From Neonectria sp. B-13 (lineage: Eukaryota; Ascomycota; Sordariomycetes; Hypocreales; Nectriaceae): 64,000 bases of DNA. Positions 20,343 through 31,711 of the stretch are shown one piece after another. A program made the position numbers and the translations under genes. The stretch's first letter is position 1. Every line of letters starts with the position of its first letter. Location of the stretch: the NCBI GenBank assembly GCA_002682825.1, contig NOKP01000001.1, positions 3,661,296-3,725,295 on the forward strand. Reading direction: 5' to 3'. The notes under the pieces were generated by a model, which searched no databases, was not told where the DNA came from, and saw only the letters and a list, made by a program, of their open reading frames with translations.

Positions 20343-22963
20343 TTACAGGGCCGCCGCAAAGCTCAGGTCCTTCTCAAGTCTGTTCAAATCAGGGCTCACG
20401 GCCTGACGGGACTTGAGTGTGAGCACTGCACCCTTCTGCGCCACATCTATCAAGTTCTCAACCTTGCCGCCCTGGGCTAACCCCGAAATCAGAACACCAA
20501 AGAAGGTGTCTCCGACCCCGTTGACGGAGACGACATGCTCGACCTTCTCTGCGGGAGGGAAAAGCCTCATATATACACCGCCCACGGTGGGGTGATCTCT
20601 CAGAGCGCGCGTCAAGATGTACTGCTCGGAATCCCGGTCCTTGAGCCGAGGATCATCGTGGCCGAGGATGGTAGTCAGGAGAACGCCCTGGGAGCCAAGC
20701 TTCGTGACAATGGTTGGAATGTATGGCAGCAACTGGATGGACTGCACAGGCACGCCAGAATCTGTCAGCTCGCCAGAAGTGAGCCTAACAAAGCGGTCTC
20801 GCGCGCCGCCCCGGATATTAAAGGCGTCAATGATACTGAACCACTCCGGCGCTTCGAAATACCCATTCTCTCTCGCTGCAGAGTACATGGCGGTCAGCTC
20901 GTAGCTGTTTGGCGAGGCGATGTCAACGGTGGGCTCTGGGAAAACCCGCAGCAGCGGATGCCCCTTTTGGGGACAGAACAGATTCATCGACTTTGCCGTC
21001 GACACAGGCTCGAATGCGACTTTGCAATCGTGGTCTTGACCTGCCTTCAGCCATGCCCGAATGTCCTTTTCGCTCCAGTTACCGTCCACGACGAGCCATT
21101 TGGGCTTCGTGCCTGATACAGCAGACTTCCAGTACTCCGGGAACGAATGGTGGGAGAAGATGCCCATGTCAGCCATGGCCATGACCAGGTTCTTGTTCGC
21201 ATCGTTGACGGCAACATATTGGGCCGTGCGGTTCGCGGTGTGGTATTCATGACCCAGCTGCCGAATGTAGGTGGTATCCAGTCCAACAGCCCTCAGTCCG
21301 TTGAGGACAGTTGAACCAGCTCTGTAACTGTTAGGTTGATTATTCCCGGGCTTTTTGCTGGTGTCCACTTACATGTCATCGCCCACCAAGCTGCAGAGCC
21401 TAACACGAGCCTGCTGACTGACTAGGTGGGCAGCAAGGGCAACGTTGTGACCGACTCCTCCTATTGACTGGCTGATACACGCCGGGTTCGAGGTATTGAG
21501 CGCAGGCGAGACATCACCAGACTTGGGAGTGGAATAGTCACAGCTCAGGTCAATGGCTACGGACCCGGCAACGAGGATGTCGGCCTTGCTCTCACTCTCG
21601 GGGGTGGCATCGGCTTGCTTTGTTTGGCTGGGAGGCTGCTTATTGGAAGATACAGGATATGTATTGCTATCGCTACAATTAGATTTACCTCGGAACCAGT
21701 TACCACCGCACTTACGAGATTGTTACCTGCTCCGAGCCTGACAGCAATCGCGATAACTCGACAGCAATGTTGGTGGCCCGGGTAATGTTTGCCGTCACCA
21801 GAGCCTTGTTTGCGACGACAACCTTGTCTCCAGTGAGCTCCTTCAGCCGATTCAGGATGTAAGGGGTGTTGGCACTCCCGGTGAATCCCTTCTCGTTGGC
21901 CTCGTTCACAGCCAGCTCGATGACAGCCTGCATCTCAAGGGCGGGAATTCCAAATTCCTCTGGGATTGGGTTCGCAAAGAGCAAGCCAGACTCGATACCG
22001 AGTTTCTCCTGAGCCAGAATGATAGCGGCGGCCTCCTTTTCGCTGAAGACAACCGAGGGACTCTTGACGCCACTGTCACGCGCCCAGAAAGCAGGGAAGT
22101 CAACTTTGCCAGACCTTCCATCGGCAAACGTTGATACATGGCAACCCTGGGTCTCGAGGAACTCCAGAGTGCGCGGGATATCAAGGAACCCCTTGCATCC
22201 ACTACTGATGACGGCGACTCGGGTGCGTCCCAGCTCGGTGAGATCCGCCGAGACGTCCATGGAGTCTTCTCCTCCACGGTGAACACCGCCCAGGCCACCA
22301 GTGCCAAAGACTCGAATGCCAGCTAGCCTTGCCAGCAGCATTGTGCCTGAAATGGTTGTGCCGCCATGAATCTTGCGTCCCGCCAAGCCCTAAACAATAT
22401 CCAAGATCAGCACCTGGATTTATGAGATGCCAATGGCTTGCTAATCCTCTATCAAGCGCAGAAGTTGACCACCGGGCAGGTTACAGCTAAGAAGTTTGGG
22501 AGAAGCATCTATTCAATTTAGGAAACACGTTTTTACTTACCAATCCCACGAGGTAGGCAATGTCTCTCCTGGATGCTTTGACAGCAGTTCCGCTCTCAAT
22601 CATGCGAACGATCTCCTCCGTTGAAGCGCCAACCTTGGGTACGCCGTCAACGATGGCAATGATGGCAGGGATACCTCCATAACTCCGAATCAGGTCCGAA
22701 TGCTCACGTGCCAGATCGTTGCCCAGGGCACCATGGGTGTAGATGGTTGACTCGAGGGCCACGACGGGCTTATTGTGAGCAACGGCGTGGGCTACCTCGT
22801 CCGAGACCTTGAGCAGCTCTCGGACACCGGCTAGGGACGATGGCGCAGAGGCACTCAAGAGCCGGCGCTGAGGATGTGCGCCCCGGGTCACGGCGCCTGA
22901 ACAGCGGATGAGGCTAGGCCCACGACACCCAGCGAGGCTGGACAGCCGCTTTGACAGCATCAT
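20343..22963 (-). CDS. Bifunctional pseudouridine-5'-phosphate glycosidase / pseudouridine kinase
   Basis: Four exons, 22963-22541, 22389-21716, 21666-21373 and 21321-20343, encode about 789 aa. The N-terminal half is the IndA/YeiN (PsuG) domain: KPVVALESTIYTHG, then GGTTISGTM, FGTGGLGGVHRGGEDS and SSGCKGFLDIPRTLEFLETQ. The C-terminal half is a PfkB sugar kinase: DILVAGSVAIDLS, SIGGVGHNVALAAH, VGDDIAGST and the catalytic loop VNGVGDTFFGV. The kinase makes pseudouridine 5'-phosphate and the glycosidase splits it into uracil and ribose 5-phosphate, so one chain carries the two-step salvage done by separate enzymes in bacteria. The first 50 residues are Arg/Ser-rich without acidic residues and look like a mitochondrial presequence. 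The acceptor of intron 2 could be either of two AGs 6 nt apart (used here 21667). Confidence 0.92.
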
Positions 22964-24382
22964 GGCCACGACGGGAAAGTGGCAGGTAGGTTTGTGAGGA
23001 ATGGGATGACAATGACAGATAGCAGACAGGTGTACGAATACGTAGTACTCTGTACGTGGCAAATGGAACGGTGTAAGGATGGCCTGGCTGGCTTGGTGCG
23101 TGCTTGGATATCGCCTGGTCAGCAGGAAACGAAGTCGTTCCGAGTCGGCGGGCAGGCTTGGGATGATTGGACCAATTCGGCCTTCGGAAAATTCGGCGGG
23201 GGGAGCTTGTGGTCCGTGTTCTTCGGGACGTGTTGCGGCTTGCGTGCTAATTAGTTGCCGAGTCACCGATTAGCGGAATGGGGGATTCTGGATTCTGGAG
23301 GGACTGGATTCTGGGCCTGGATTCTCACACCGATACTGGAGAAACCGTTTGATGCGAGCCTCGCGGCGACGGGATTCGGCCCCAACTGAGGCTAGGCTGG
23401 AGCCGGCGGCTTTCTCGGTCGTCGGAGGGCGCCGTGAAAAAAGTGGAAACCTGTTCATCCGAGCTTTTCCAGAGACCAAGACGGGCCAAGCCTGAAGAGA
23501 GCGAGAGACGACTTCCCAGCGACTTGGCGAGCTTCCCCTCTTCGCTCTCCACTGCCATGCTCCTCGGCCTCTGATCTGAGCCTTGGGAGGGCTGCACAAC
23601 GCTTTGGCGTGCTTTGGCGAGGTGGAGTTCGCTGCCGCTTTCCGCCTCAACCGATCGATCATCTCAAACATCAACCCACACGAGCCCACCACCACCCTTC
23701 TTCTTCCACACTGAACACACCTTAATTGAGCAACTGCGCCGAACCGTTGCAGTTAGATGTACGATGTGCGATGTACCCTGCGTGCGTGCGTCCGCCGTCA
23801 CACTCTCGACCTGTTCGTGCTGAGCTGCGTTCGTTCGCGCACGAGAAAAGAAGCGAGATTCGCTTCTCGAGTCTGGAGAGGAGCCGCCACCAGATCAACA
23901 TCCCTGCGCGCAGCGGTTGCCCATGTGCTAATAAACGTGTTGAGCCTGCACTGCATGTTCGCCCAAGCTGACGTTCCATCGCCCGAACCCGTTCCGAGGT
24001 CTAGGTGCCGTGGAGTCACCAGAGCCCGTCGCTTTCACTCCATCATCGAACAAGTCCGAGTGTTCGCCCTTTTTGGCAATTAGAGTCTTTCAACTTGCCT
24101 TCACGTAAAGATCAGCCAGCATTGACTGTAACTACCATCCGGGTTCAGAAGGCAAATGTGGCCGAAACTGCGTCTCATCTCGGTTGCGTCCACTGCCCAG
24201 AAATCCCTCTGCCCAGGGGGGTGACCACCCTCAGTTAACCCAGGCCGTAGCCAAGTGATGATTTCCGGTTTCCGGTTTTATCGAGGTAGGAGACTGTCGT
24301 TGGGCAACTCCTGGGCAAGGTCCTGTCTCTGAATACATCTCGCCTTTCGCTTCTCGTTTGTGTGCTCTTTGTGTGTCTAGCC
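22964..24382. other. Divergent promoter region
   Basis: About 1.4 kb between the pseudouridine enzyme (-) and the secreted glycoprotein (+). Open frames are short, overlap on both strands and show no domains. No RNA gene seen. Confidence 0.5.
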
Positions 24383-25261
24383 ATGCCATTATTACGCGGG
24401 TTCGTGGCAGCTCTGCTGCTGGTTCAGCGCTCGCTCGCCCAGAACTTCACAACCTCCAACGGCCAGATCTTCACGCCCGGCTTCGTCATTCTCAACGCCC
24501 CTCAGCCCAACACCCCGCTGGGAGGGGGTAAGTCTCGTCGCCCCGTCGCTACGTTGCTCGCCCGCGACGACTAACGAGTGCAAAGAAACGCTCCATGTAT
24601 CCATCGATGTGACTGCCAACGGTAAGCTGGCGCTGCCGCCCCACGATGACGACGACCCCAGTCAGATCTTCAACGTCACCATGTTTCTCTACAGCTACGA
24701 CACGGGCCGCAACTTCACCATCTCGAATGGCACCGCCAGCGCCAACAACGCCAGCCTTGGCGAGATCATGGCCCAGGAGACAGGCAGCACCGTCAAGCAC
24801 ATCAACTGGGTGTGGCCAGACTGCCTAGTAGGCGACGGCGCACCCGACGACGACGACAGCGACAGGGGCACGTACAACGTAAGAGCAGATCGACCCAATA
24901 ACGTAGATACACATGTGAGAGGAGGATACGTGTGCTAAAGTTTCCCCTCATCCAGATCTCGATCCGGCAGAACTTCCGGCTGAACGGCGAAGACCACTAC
25001 ACCATCTTCGACGTCCCCATCTCCGTGACCAACAGCATCGAGGACGACGACGGCCGGCCATCGTGCGATGCGCTCACGAACGAGCTGCTTTCGCCCGAGC
25101 AGCTTGATGCGGAGACGGCCAACGAGATAGGCATCTTGTTTGCGCCCGGCGATGCGACTGATGTGGAGACGGAGGGTTTGGATTCCCGTGCTTCGATGTT
25201 GGGTTTGGGAGTTGGCGCGTATGCGCTGGGCGTCATTAGTATGGTAATTGCCTTGATTTAG
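24383..25261 (+). CDS. Secreted, N-glycosylated, GPI-type surface protein
   Basis: Three exons, 24383-24527, 24586-24878 and 24956-25261, encode 247 aa. A signal peptide (MPLLRGFVAALLLVQRSLAQ) precedes a compact domain with at least five N-glycosylation sequons (NFT, NVT, NFT, NGT, NAS) and two Asp runs. It ends with a hydrophobic tail (LGLGVGAYALGVISMVIALI) lacking a basic anchor, typical of a GPI-attachment signal; small residues SRAS just before it could be the omega site. WVWPDCLVGDG and QNFRLNGEDHYTIFDVP look like conserved core motifs. I do not recognise the family; it resembles conserved hypothetical cell-wall proteins of Pezizomycotina. Confidence 0.82.
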
Positions 25262-26254
25262 GCAGAGCCTTGGATCGGTTTCGCACTTGTACCCTTATTA
25301 GTCTGAAGCTTTCCGGGTCCTCGTCTTATCAGATGGTCTTTTATCAGATTTGCTTGTGCGTCTCGTGTATGCTCCCAAGTTTCAAGTGCCGACGGTGGAT
25401 CCTCTTGGAGCAAGTCTTGGTCGCTGCTGTCTCAGTCATCCATCATCGGTATCATTGCGGAGCTGGTTTCAGCTGCAGAACAAAAAGAACAATGGATGGA
25501 GCCATACAGCGCCAGCAATTTATATGAAGTATTAATTAGACACATCATTCACAACTAAATGCCAATTCCCGTAGACTAGGCTATTCTACCAGCCCAATCC
25601 ACACCCGCAACAAGTGCCGCTAACCAATGCAGGTCACCACATCGCCTCCGGGCTCCTCCCGCCCAACCTGTCACAAACCGTTCATCCGCGACGTCGCTAA
25701 ATTCCCCGGAGCCGGACGCGAGCACCGAAGTGGGGTCTTTGGCCGCCGAGTGGTCCAGGCGACGTCGCAATCAAGCACCCTCGACTTTTGGTGGTGTGCA
25801 GCGCGCCAAATGAAGCCTGTCAGTGTATTTCCCCCTACGACTTTCCGGTTACGAAGAGCTTACCTACCCCGGATTTATACTGTGCGACTGACCGACCCCT
25901 CCCCGCACAGCCCGAGGAGATGGCGGCATGGGACAGGAGCAGCATTCGTGGCTTGCAGACCTCGGCTGCTCGCGACACCCGGTAAATAGCACCTGAATGG
26001 GTGTTTTCTTCGGCTCTGGGAATGTTGGGGAAATCGCTTTCGGGCTGCAGCTGTGTTCCTAAAACAAGAGGTCCCCCCGCGTTCTCGCCGGCGAATGTTG
26101 TTTACGACGACATCACTATCGATCAATTAAAGAGTCTAATAACTGCTCACCCAAGCGTCGCATAATTAATTACCTTGCCATTCGCGACGCCACTTACACG
26201 AATTCACCGCGCAGCTTCATTTCCAGCCCAGACTAAACCAACTAAATCGCCACC
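25262..26254. other. Intergenic, no supported gene
   Basis: About 1 kb between two plus-strand genes; only short domainless frames. Confidence 0.5.
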
Positions 26255-27488
26255 ATGCCGATGCATCAGGGCCTAATCCCTCGCGAGGGCCTCTGCGCCG
26301 ATGTCCTTGTCCGGCTCATTCGCCAGACAGCCTTGAACCCGGCATTCCTTCTACCCCTCGTTCTCCTCGCCCGCTTCACCAAGAAGGGTGAGAACCTCTC
26401 CATTCTGCACCCCTCCGCCTCCGGCCGTCTCAAGGCGCTCTTCTGGCTGTCCGTCGCCCGGTGGGTCAACGGCTGGGTGTCGGAGAAGGTCCGCAACAAC
26501 TGGGTCGACGACGAGTACGACTGGTCCAAGGAGATCGTCTTGGTGACGGGCGGCGCCGGGGGCATTGGAGGACGGATCGTGAAGTTGCTGGAGGAGCAAG
26601 GCACGACTGTCGTTGTGCTCGATATTCAACCCATGTCTTTTGTCGTCTGTCAGTGGCCCCTCCTCCGCACGGGGCAGTCCGCTCCGGGCCGGGTTTTCCG
26701 GCTGGTGATATCAATGCTAACGGCTCGGATTGACAGCGTCCAACGTGCACCATTTCGAGTGCGACATTCGGTCACCGGAAAAGTTGCAGGAGGTGGCCGA
26801 AAAGATCAGGGCCCAGGTCGGACACCCGACTGTAGTCATCAACAATGCCGGCGTGGCCCGGGGCAAGACGGTGCTGGAGGCTCAGCCGAGTGATATCCGA
26901 TTTACCTTTGACGTCAACACGCTGGCGCCGTTCTGGACGGCCAAGACGTTCCTCCCCAACATGGTTGCCAACAACCACGGGATGATTGTCACTGTTTCGT
27001 CCTATGCGTCCTGGCTGACAATTCCTAACATGGTCGACTACGGTGCCTCCAAGGCAGGGGCATTGGCTTTTCACGAAGGCCTGACAGCCGAGTTGACAAC
27101 TCGATACAAGGCCCCCAAGGTCCGCACCGTGGTAGTGCATCCGGGCCACACCAGGACGGCACTCTTCGAGGGCTACGACCAGAACACGGGTTTCCTGATG
27201 CCGCAGCTGGAGCCCGAGTCGGTGGCGGACGCAGTAGTCAAGCAAGTCCTAACCGGCCACAGCGGGCAGGTGGTGATCCCGGGGACCGGCATGATCCTCA
27301 CAGCTCTCCGGGCACTGCCGGACTGGTACTCGATCTCATTAAGGGCAAAGGCAGAGGTTGCCATGACCCATTTCAGGGGTCGGCAGGTTATTCAGGACGT
27401 GGATGCGTCTTACAACGACGACGACCAAGGTTCTCGGGGGGGTCAACATGATACGAGCGAGAGTACGGTGCTGGTCTCCGGCGAGTAG
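26255..27488 (+). CDS. Membrane-anchored short-chain dehydrogenase (SDR16C/RDH10-like)
   Basis: Two exons, 26255-26648 and 26737-27488 (88-bp intron with a GCTAAC branch site), encode 381 aa. The ATG sits in a strong context (GCCACCATG). Residues 25-45 (LNPAFLLPLVLLARF) form a hydrophobic anchor, followed by a LKALFWLSVARWVNGWV amphipathic region. The Rossmann motif TGGAGGIG lies near residue 97, NNAG follows, and the catalytic residues are Tyr233/Lys237 in YGASK. This layout matches the SDR16C group (retinol/sterol/fatty-alcohol dehydrogenases of the ER or lipid droplet). The substrate is unknown. An acidic, Ser-rich C-terminal tail of about 35 residues is extra to the fold. Confidence 0.88.
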
Positions 27489-30400
27489 GATCCGACTGAG
27501 AGCAGGCTGTGAAGAATATGATGACTACGAAATGACAACACCTTAGCTGCTTGGAAATCGCGAGCTGTAGGTAGGTGCGGTGGGAGTCACGGATGGGGAC
27601 GGCGTGTGGAGCATATGCCAGGAGGGAGAAGGGAGGGAACTCGATGTAGGATGTAGGCATGTCAATACCATGTAGAGCACCTCGGCATGTTCGATTGGGC
27701 GTGGTTCACAAATAATCAGCACTTCCCGTTGGGGTGGGTGTGTGTCGATGAGTGGACGAGGGAAGGGGAGGAGGATTTCGGGATTAAGACTGTGAGTCTG
27801 TGATTGGATTTGGATGGCCATGGGGCTACGTGACTCAGGGTAGGGACCGTACGACACCAAAGGGTCCAGACGCCGTGCATACGTGGACTTGGACGGAGGG
27901 GAGAAGGAAAAGATGGATGGAAAACCCCCTTTAGCCGGCAGACGAGGCGATGCGGGAGCAATCTGATGATGGTGCTACCACTACACCGAATGCAGAGTTT
28001 TGACAACTTACGTTTTTCCCACGTCGCCCAGGCGGAACGATACCGGCCTCGGTGACTGGGGATTTGGAATCTAGAAACAACCTGGGTACCCCCGGCCCGG
28101 AGAGGAGGAGTGAAAGGGTCCAAGGGGAGAGAGGGGGGAGAAATAGAGTCAACAAGGGTCTGTGTAAAAGGGACGAGGGAAGATAGTGCGAGGGTGGGTG
28201 TGCGTGAGTCCGTTGTCTGTGCCGTAAAGCCTGTGCAGGACGCACAGTGAGTCTGCGCCCTGTGTCCTGTGAGAGTCAAGAGTCTAGAGACTAGAGAGAG
28301 ACATCCATGTCTTGGCCGTCGTCCGTCTTGGCTCTTTTGTGTGGAGTGCCTAAGTGAAGGTGAATAATTCCCCGTTGGTTGGTGGTCCATGCGATGCGAA
28401 ACGGTTGTCGACGGCGGAGGGGCCCGTGCTAGGGCTGCGGGACAAACCGTTGGTGCAGCACCTGCAACTGCAACTCCAATTGCAACTGCAACGTCAGTAT
28501 CTGGGCTGGGCTGTAGCTTGCCCGTTGGTGTTTCGGTATATTTTTGGACGGTGTTGGGTCTTTAGGAGGTGTTGCGACAATGTGTGAGAGGTGCGAGAGG
28601 TGTGAGAAACGAGGTGTGTTGCGACGCAGACTGCGAGCAGCGGCCAGCCAGGGTAGATGGATGGATGGATGAATTGGGACGGATGGGATAAGGCAGGAAA
28701 CCACGACGATGTCCTGGACATGACAGCACAACACCCATCCTTGGAAACTTGAGGATAAGATCGACCGCAGTCCGCCAGCCCGAGACGGGGACTCCGCTGT
28801 CCCCATCCCATCTCCGCCTCTGCATGCCCATGCCAAGCCGTTGAATGGATTGAGTAATCGTCAATGTCGGTCAGAATGGCACAGATGATGGGCTTGAGTC
28901 GTCGGGTAGAAGGTACGTGATGAGGGACGGGACCACGGAGTACGAGGAGGCGTAGTAGCGCATTACCGCAGTAGCGCTGGAGACCAACAGGTAAGGCGGC
29001 AAGGCGGCAAGGGAGCATGGGAGCAGCAAGGTAGCAAGGGAGCAAGGGAGGCACGCGTTCGGCAGGGACCCAGCTCGCCGGACCATCATGAGATGATCAT
29101 CGTTCGCTGCATGCCGTGGCGGAGGGGGGATCCATTTTCCAGCAGACCGTCTGTCAGCAAATGCTGTAGGGTAAGGGCGGCGGCAGGGACGCATCTGCAG
29201 GACAGCGGAACTGGGAATAGCTGTGTAAGCATGTACATGGTACGGAGCTGGGTGGGTTGGATGGATGGAGCTTGGAAGGATTGAAGGGAAATAAAATAGA
29301 TTGAGCCGTAGGGATCGTCAAGGGCTCGTTCGTGGTCACGACTACTTCGAGTTGGACTCGGGAGGAAACCCTGGGTCCCGTCACCGATAGCAAGGCTGTT
29401 GTTACTCATCGGCCTCCCTGTCAACATGCGTTGTCGACCGGAGGCTTTCTTGCCTGTGGGAAAACATGATGACCCTTTGGTCCTAGAAGCGAGACGAGAT
29501 ACTCCGTAGTCTAGACCATGTAGGCTGAACAGAAGGCCGGCATCCCCCAGCTTCGAGGCCTCAGCACGCAGCAAGGCTCAACTAACTGCCAGAGCTGGTT
29601 GGAGATCCATTCCTAATGGGCCAGCAATTGGACGGTTTGGCGCCCCAAGTTCCCCCACGCCGAGACCCTCTCTATCAGGACCCGTCCTATCGACTGCCAT
29701 GGAACGGCCGGGGAACCGTATAAGATGGATGCGGGTCCATCCCATCTCATCCCATCCCCCTCCCATGCTTATACATACCATGTGCGTGTGTGTACAGTAG
29801 GTAAGGTACGGATGCCGTTGTACGGATATGTAGTCGTTACCTGTCCTCTACGTGAGGTAGGACTGGGGAGGGGTCCTTTGGTTCTTCGGGGGCCATGAAC
29901 AACGAACAACACAGAACAAGAGGAACTCATCAGTCAACAAGGGACCACCATGCTCCATCCCCCGCCTCCTGCTGCCAGGTGCCTTACATCGCACACCATC
30001 CGTAAGCCATACCTTACCTTAACTGCCCATCAGCGCCGGAGAGGTCGGGTACCTGGCGTGGGACAAAAGGGCACCTGGGAACCGTGAAGTTTCCCATGAT
30101 GGGACCAGACCCGAATGGCCAATGCTGAGTTGTGGCATAGGGTACGGAGTACGGTTCTCGGCGCTCCGCAGGGCTCCGACACAAAACTACCTTTCTCAAC
30201 TAGGGACGACCAGGGGGAGTGTGTCTTGGGGGAGGGAGGGGGAGGGGAGGGGCAGCGGGCTTGTTGGTGATTTGCGATGTCGCCTTGACGAGAGGGAGAG
30301 TTGGCGTTGGCTGTGTTCACGGGGCGTTACGTTTCCTGTTGTTTTTTCCCCGAGCCCAAACCACTCTTCTTGGTTTCTTTTCCAGAATTTTAACCAGAGT

Positions 30401-31711
30401 TTTCTTTTACTGGCCTGCCCTTTCAAACCCTCCCTCCCCCGTCCATGCCCGGGCGGCGTCTCGTTCTCAAGTCTCGTTCTGGGGTCGACCCAACGACAGG
30501 GACTACCGGCCTAGACCCGGCCAATCAGCGGCGGCTGCCGTCAGCGGAGCCGGACGCAGGGTGTGGCAGGCCAGCAAAATCTCCCGCGAAATCAGCCCAT
30601 TTTTGTCTCCTCATCAGGTCTGCGGCGCCTGTCCCGACCCGCCTCCGCCTGCTGGCGGCCATCATGTCATGCCATTTTTTCGAGGTAACCACCGTGACCC
30701 TGCCCGAAGCCTTCGTGGCCCCCGGTCGCTGCGTCGCTCCTTCCCCAATCCTGCCCCAATCCCAATCCCGACCTCCGGCTCGCTGGCTCGCTGCTTCACT
30801 GGCTCAAACTCAACTGGCTGGCTGCTGCTTGCTTCATGTTCACTGCCCTGCCTCTTAGTCCCTGGCTCCTTCCCCCGTCTCCCTGGCTCCCTGGAGTCCC
30901 TTGCCCGCCCGTTCGCTATATCTGCCATTGATGTCGGAATAGCTTCACGCCCTGCTCTCTCTTTTACTTTCTTCTTCTCGGTCCCTCTTCACCCCGTCGC
31001 CCCGCGCCCGTCTTCTCCGCCCTGTCGCACTATCGCCTCCGTCGCCTCGTCGCACTACCGCACCGTCGTACTGTCGCTCGCACTGTCGCACCGCCGCCCA
31101 AAAATTGTCGCCGCCTTCTTCGTCGCCTTGCTGTCGCGCGCCCTGCCCCGCGGCTCCCTCCATCCATCTTCCTCCGCCTCGTCTCCTCCACCGATTCGTC
31201 CTTCAACCATCAACCCTCCATCCGTCCGACGCCTCCACCGTCTATCCAATTACTTTCGACATACCAACTACCATAACACTATCTTCAGACAAGCCGGTCC
31301 TGCCACGGTCGTCTTGTTACCTCTTTTTATTATTTTTTACACCCTCAGCCCGGACCTGGACCCCGACCACGAGGATTCTCCCTCCACGGCTGATCGAGCT
31401 TGGAAAAATCCCCGAGTGATACGGCACGGCACTTGTTGACCGTGTGGACGGACCATCTCGGGCGCAATCACCTCACCTCACCTCACCTCGCCTCACCTCA
31501 CACCGTCTCGCTTTCTGCGACACTCCCCAAGCCATATCGCACATACACTCTCGTCAGCATCGCCCTGACTTTCGCCGCATTCTACATCCTTGGTCGCCCC
31601 CCCCACTCGATTACCAAGTCATCGCTTTCCAGGACGACCCTCTATCCCGCCCCCCCCGGATTCTGAGGTCGTCCATGGTTCTGTGAACCCCCCGCTACCT
31701 CGAACCCCGTC
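27489..31711. other. 4.2-kb non-coding stretch rich in simple repeats
   Basis: No gene supported. It contains a GCAACT-type hexamer repeat (about 28455-28490), GGATGGAT repeats, a GCAAGG-type minisatellite (about 28990-29055), several TACGGAGTAC-like motifs and a CCTCA pentamer repeat (31469-31503). The right part is pyrimidine-rich and may be a long 5' leader or promoter of the monooxygenase gene. Long open frames here (for example 30219-31439) are compositional. Confidence 0.5.
31469..31503. repeat. CCTCA pentamer microsatellite
   Basis: About seven CCTCA units (one CCTCG) in the region just before the monooxygenase gene. Confidence 0.8.

Noticed and set aside
20343..22963. Two separate genes (IndA-type and PfkB-type)
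   Set aside because: A 49-bp intron joins the halves in frame, and this fusion is known in fungi, so one gene is the better model.
27716..28390. 224-codon minus-strand frame
   Set aside because: No domain, repetitive composition, and overlapping equally long frames in other registers.
30219..31439. 406-codon plus-strand open frame
   Set aside because: No true ATG-supported conserved segment; Ser/Pro/Arg composition follows the CT-rich leader, and no domain is visible.
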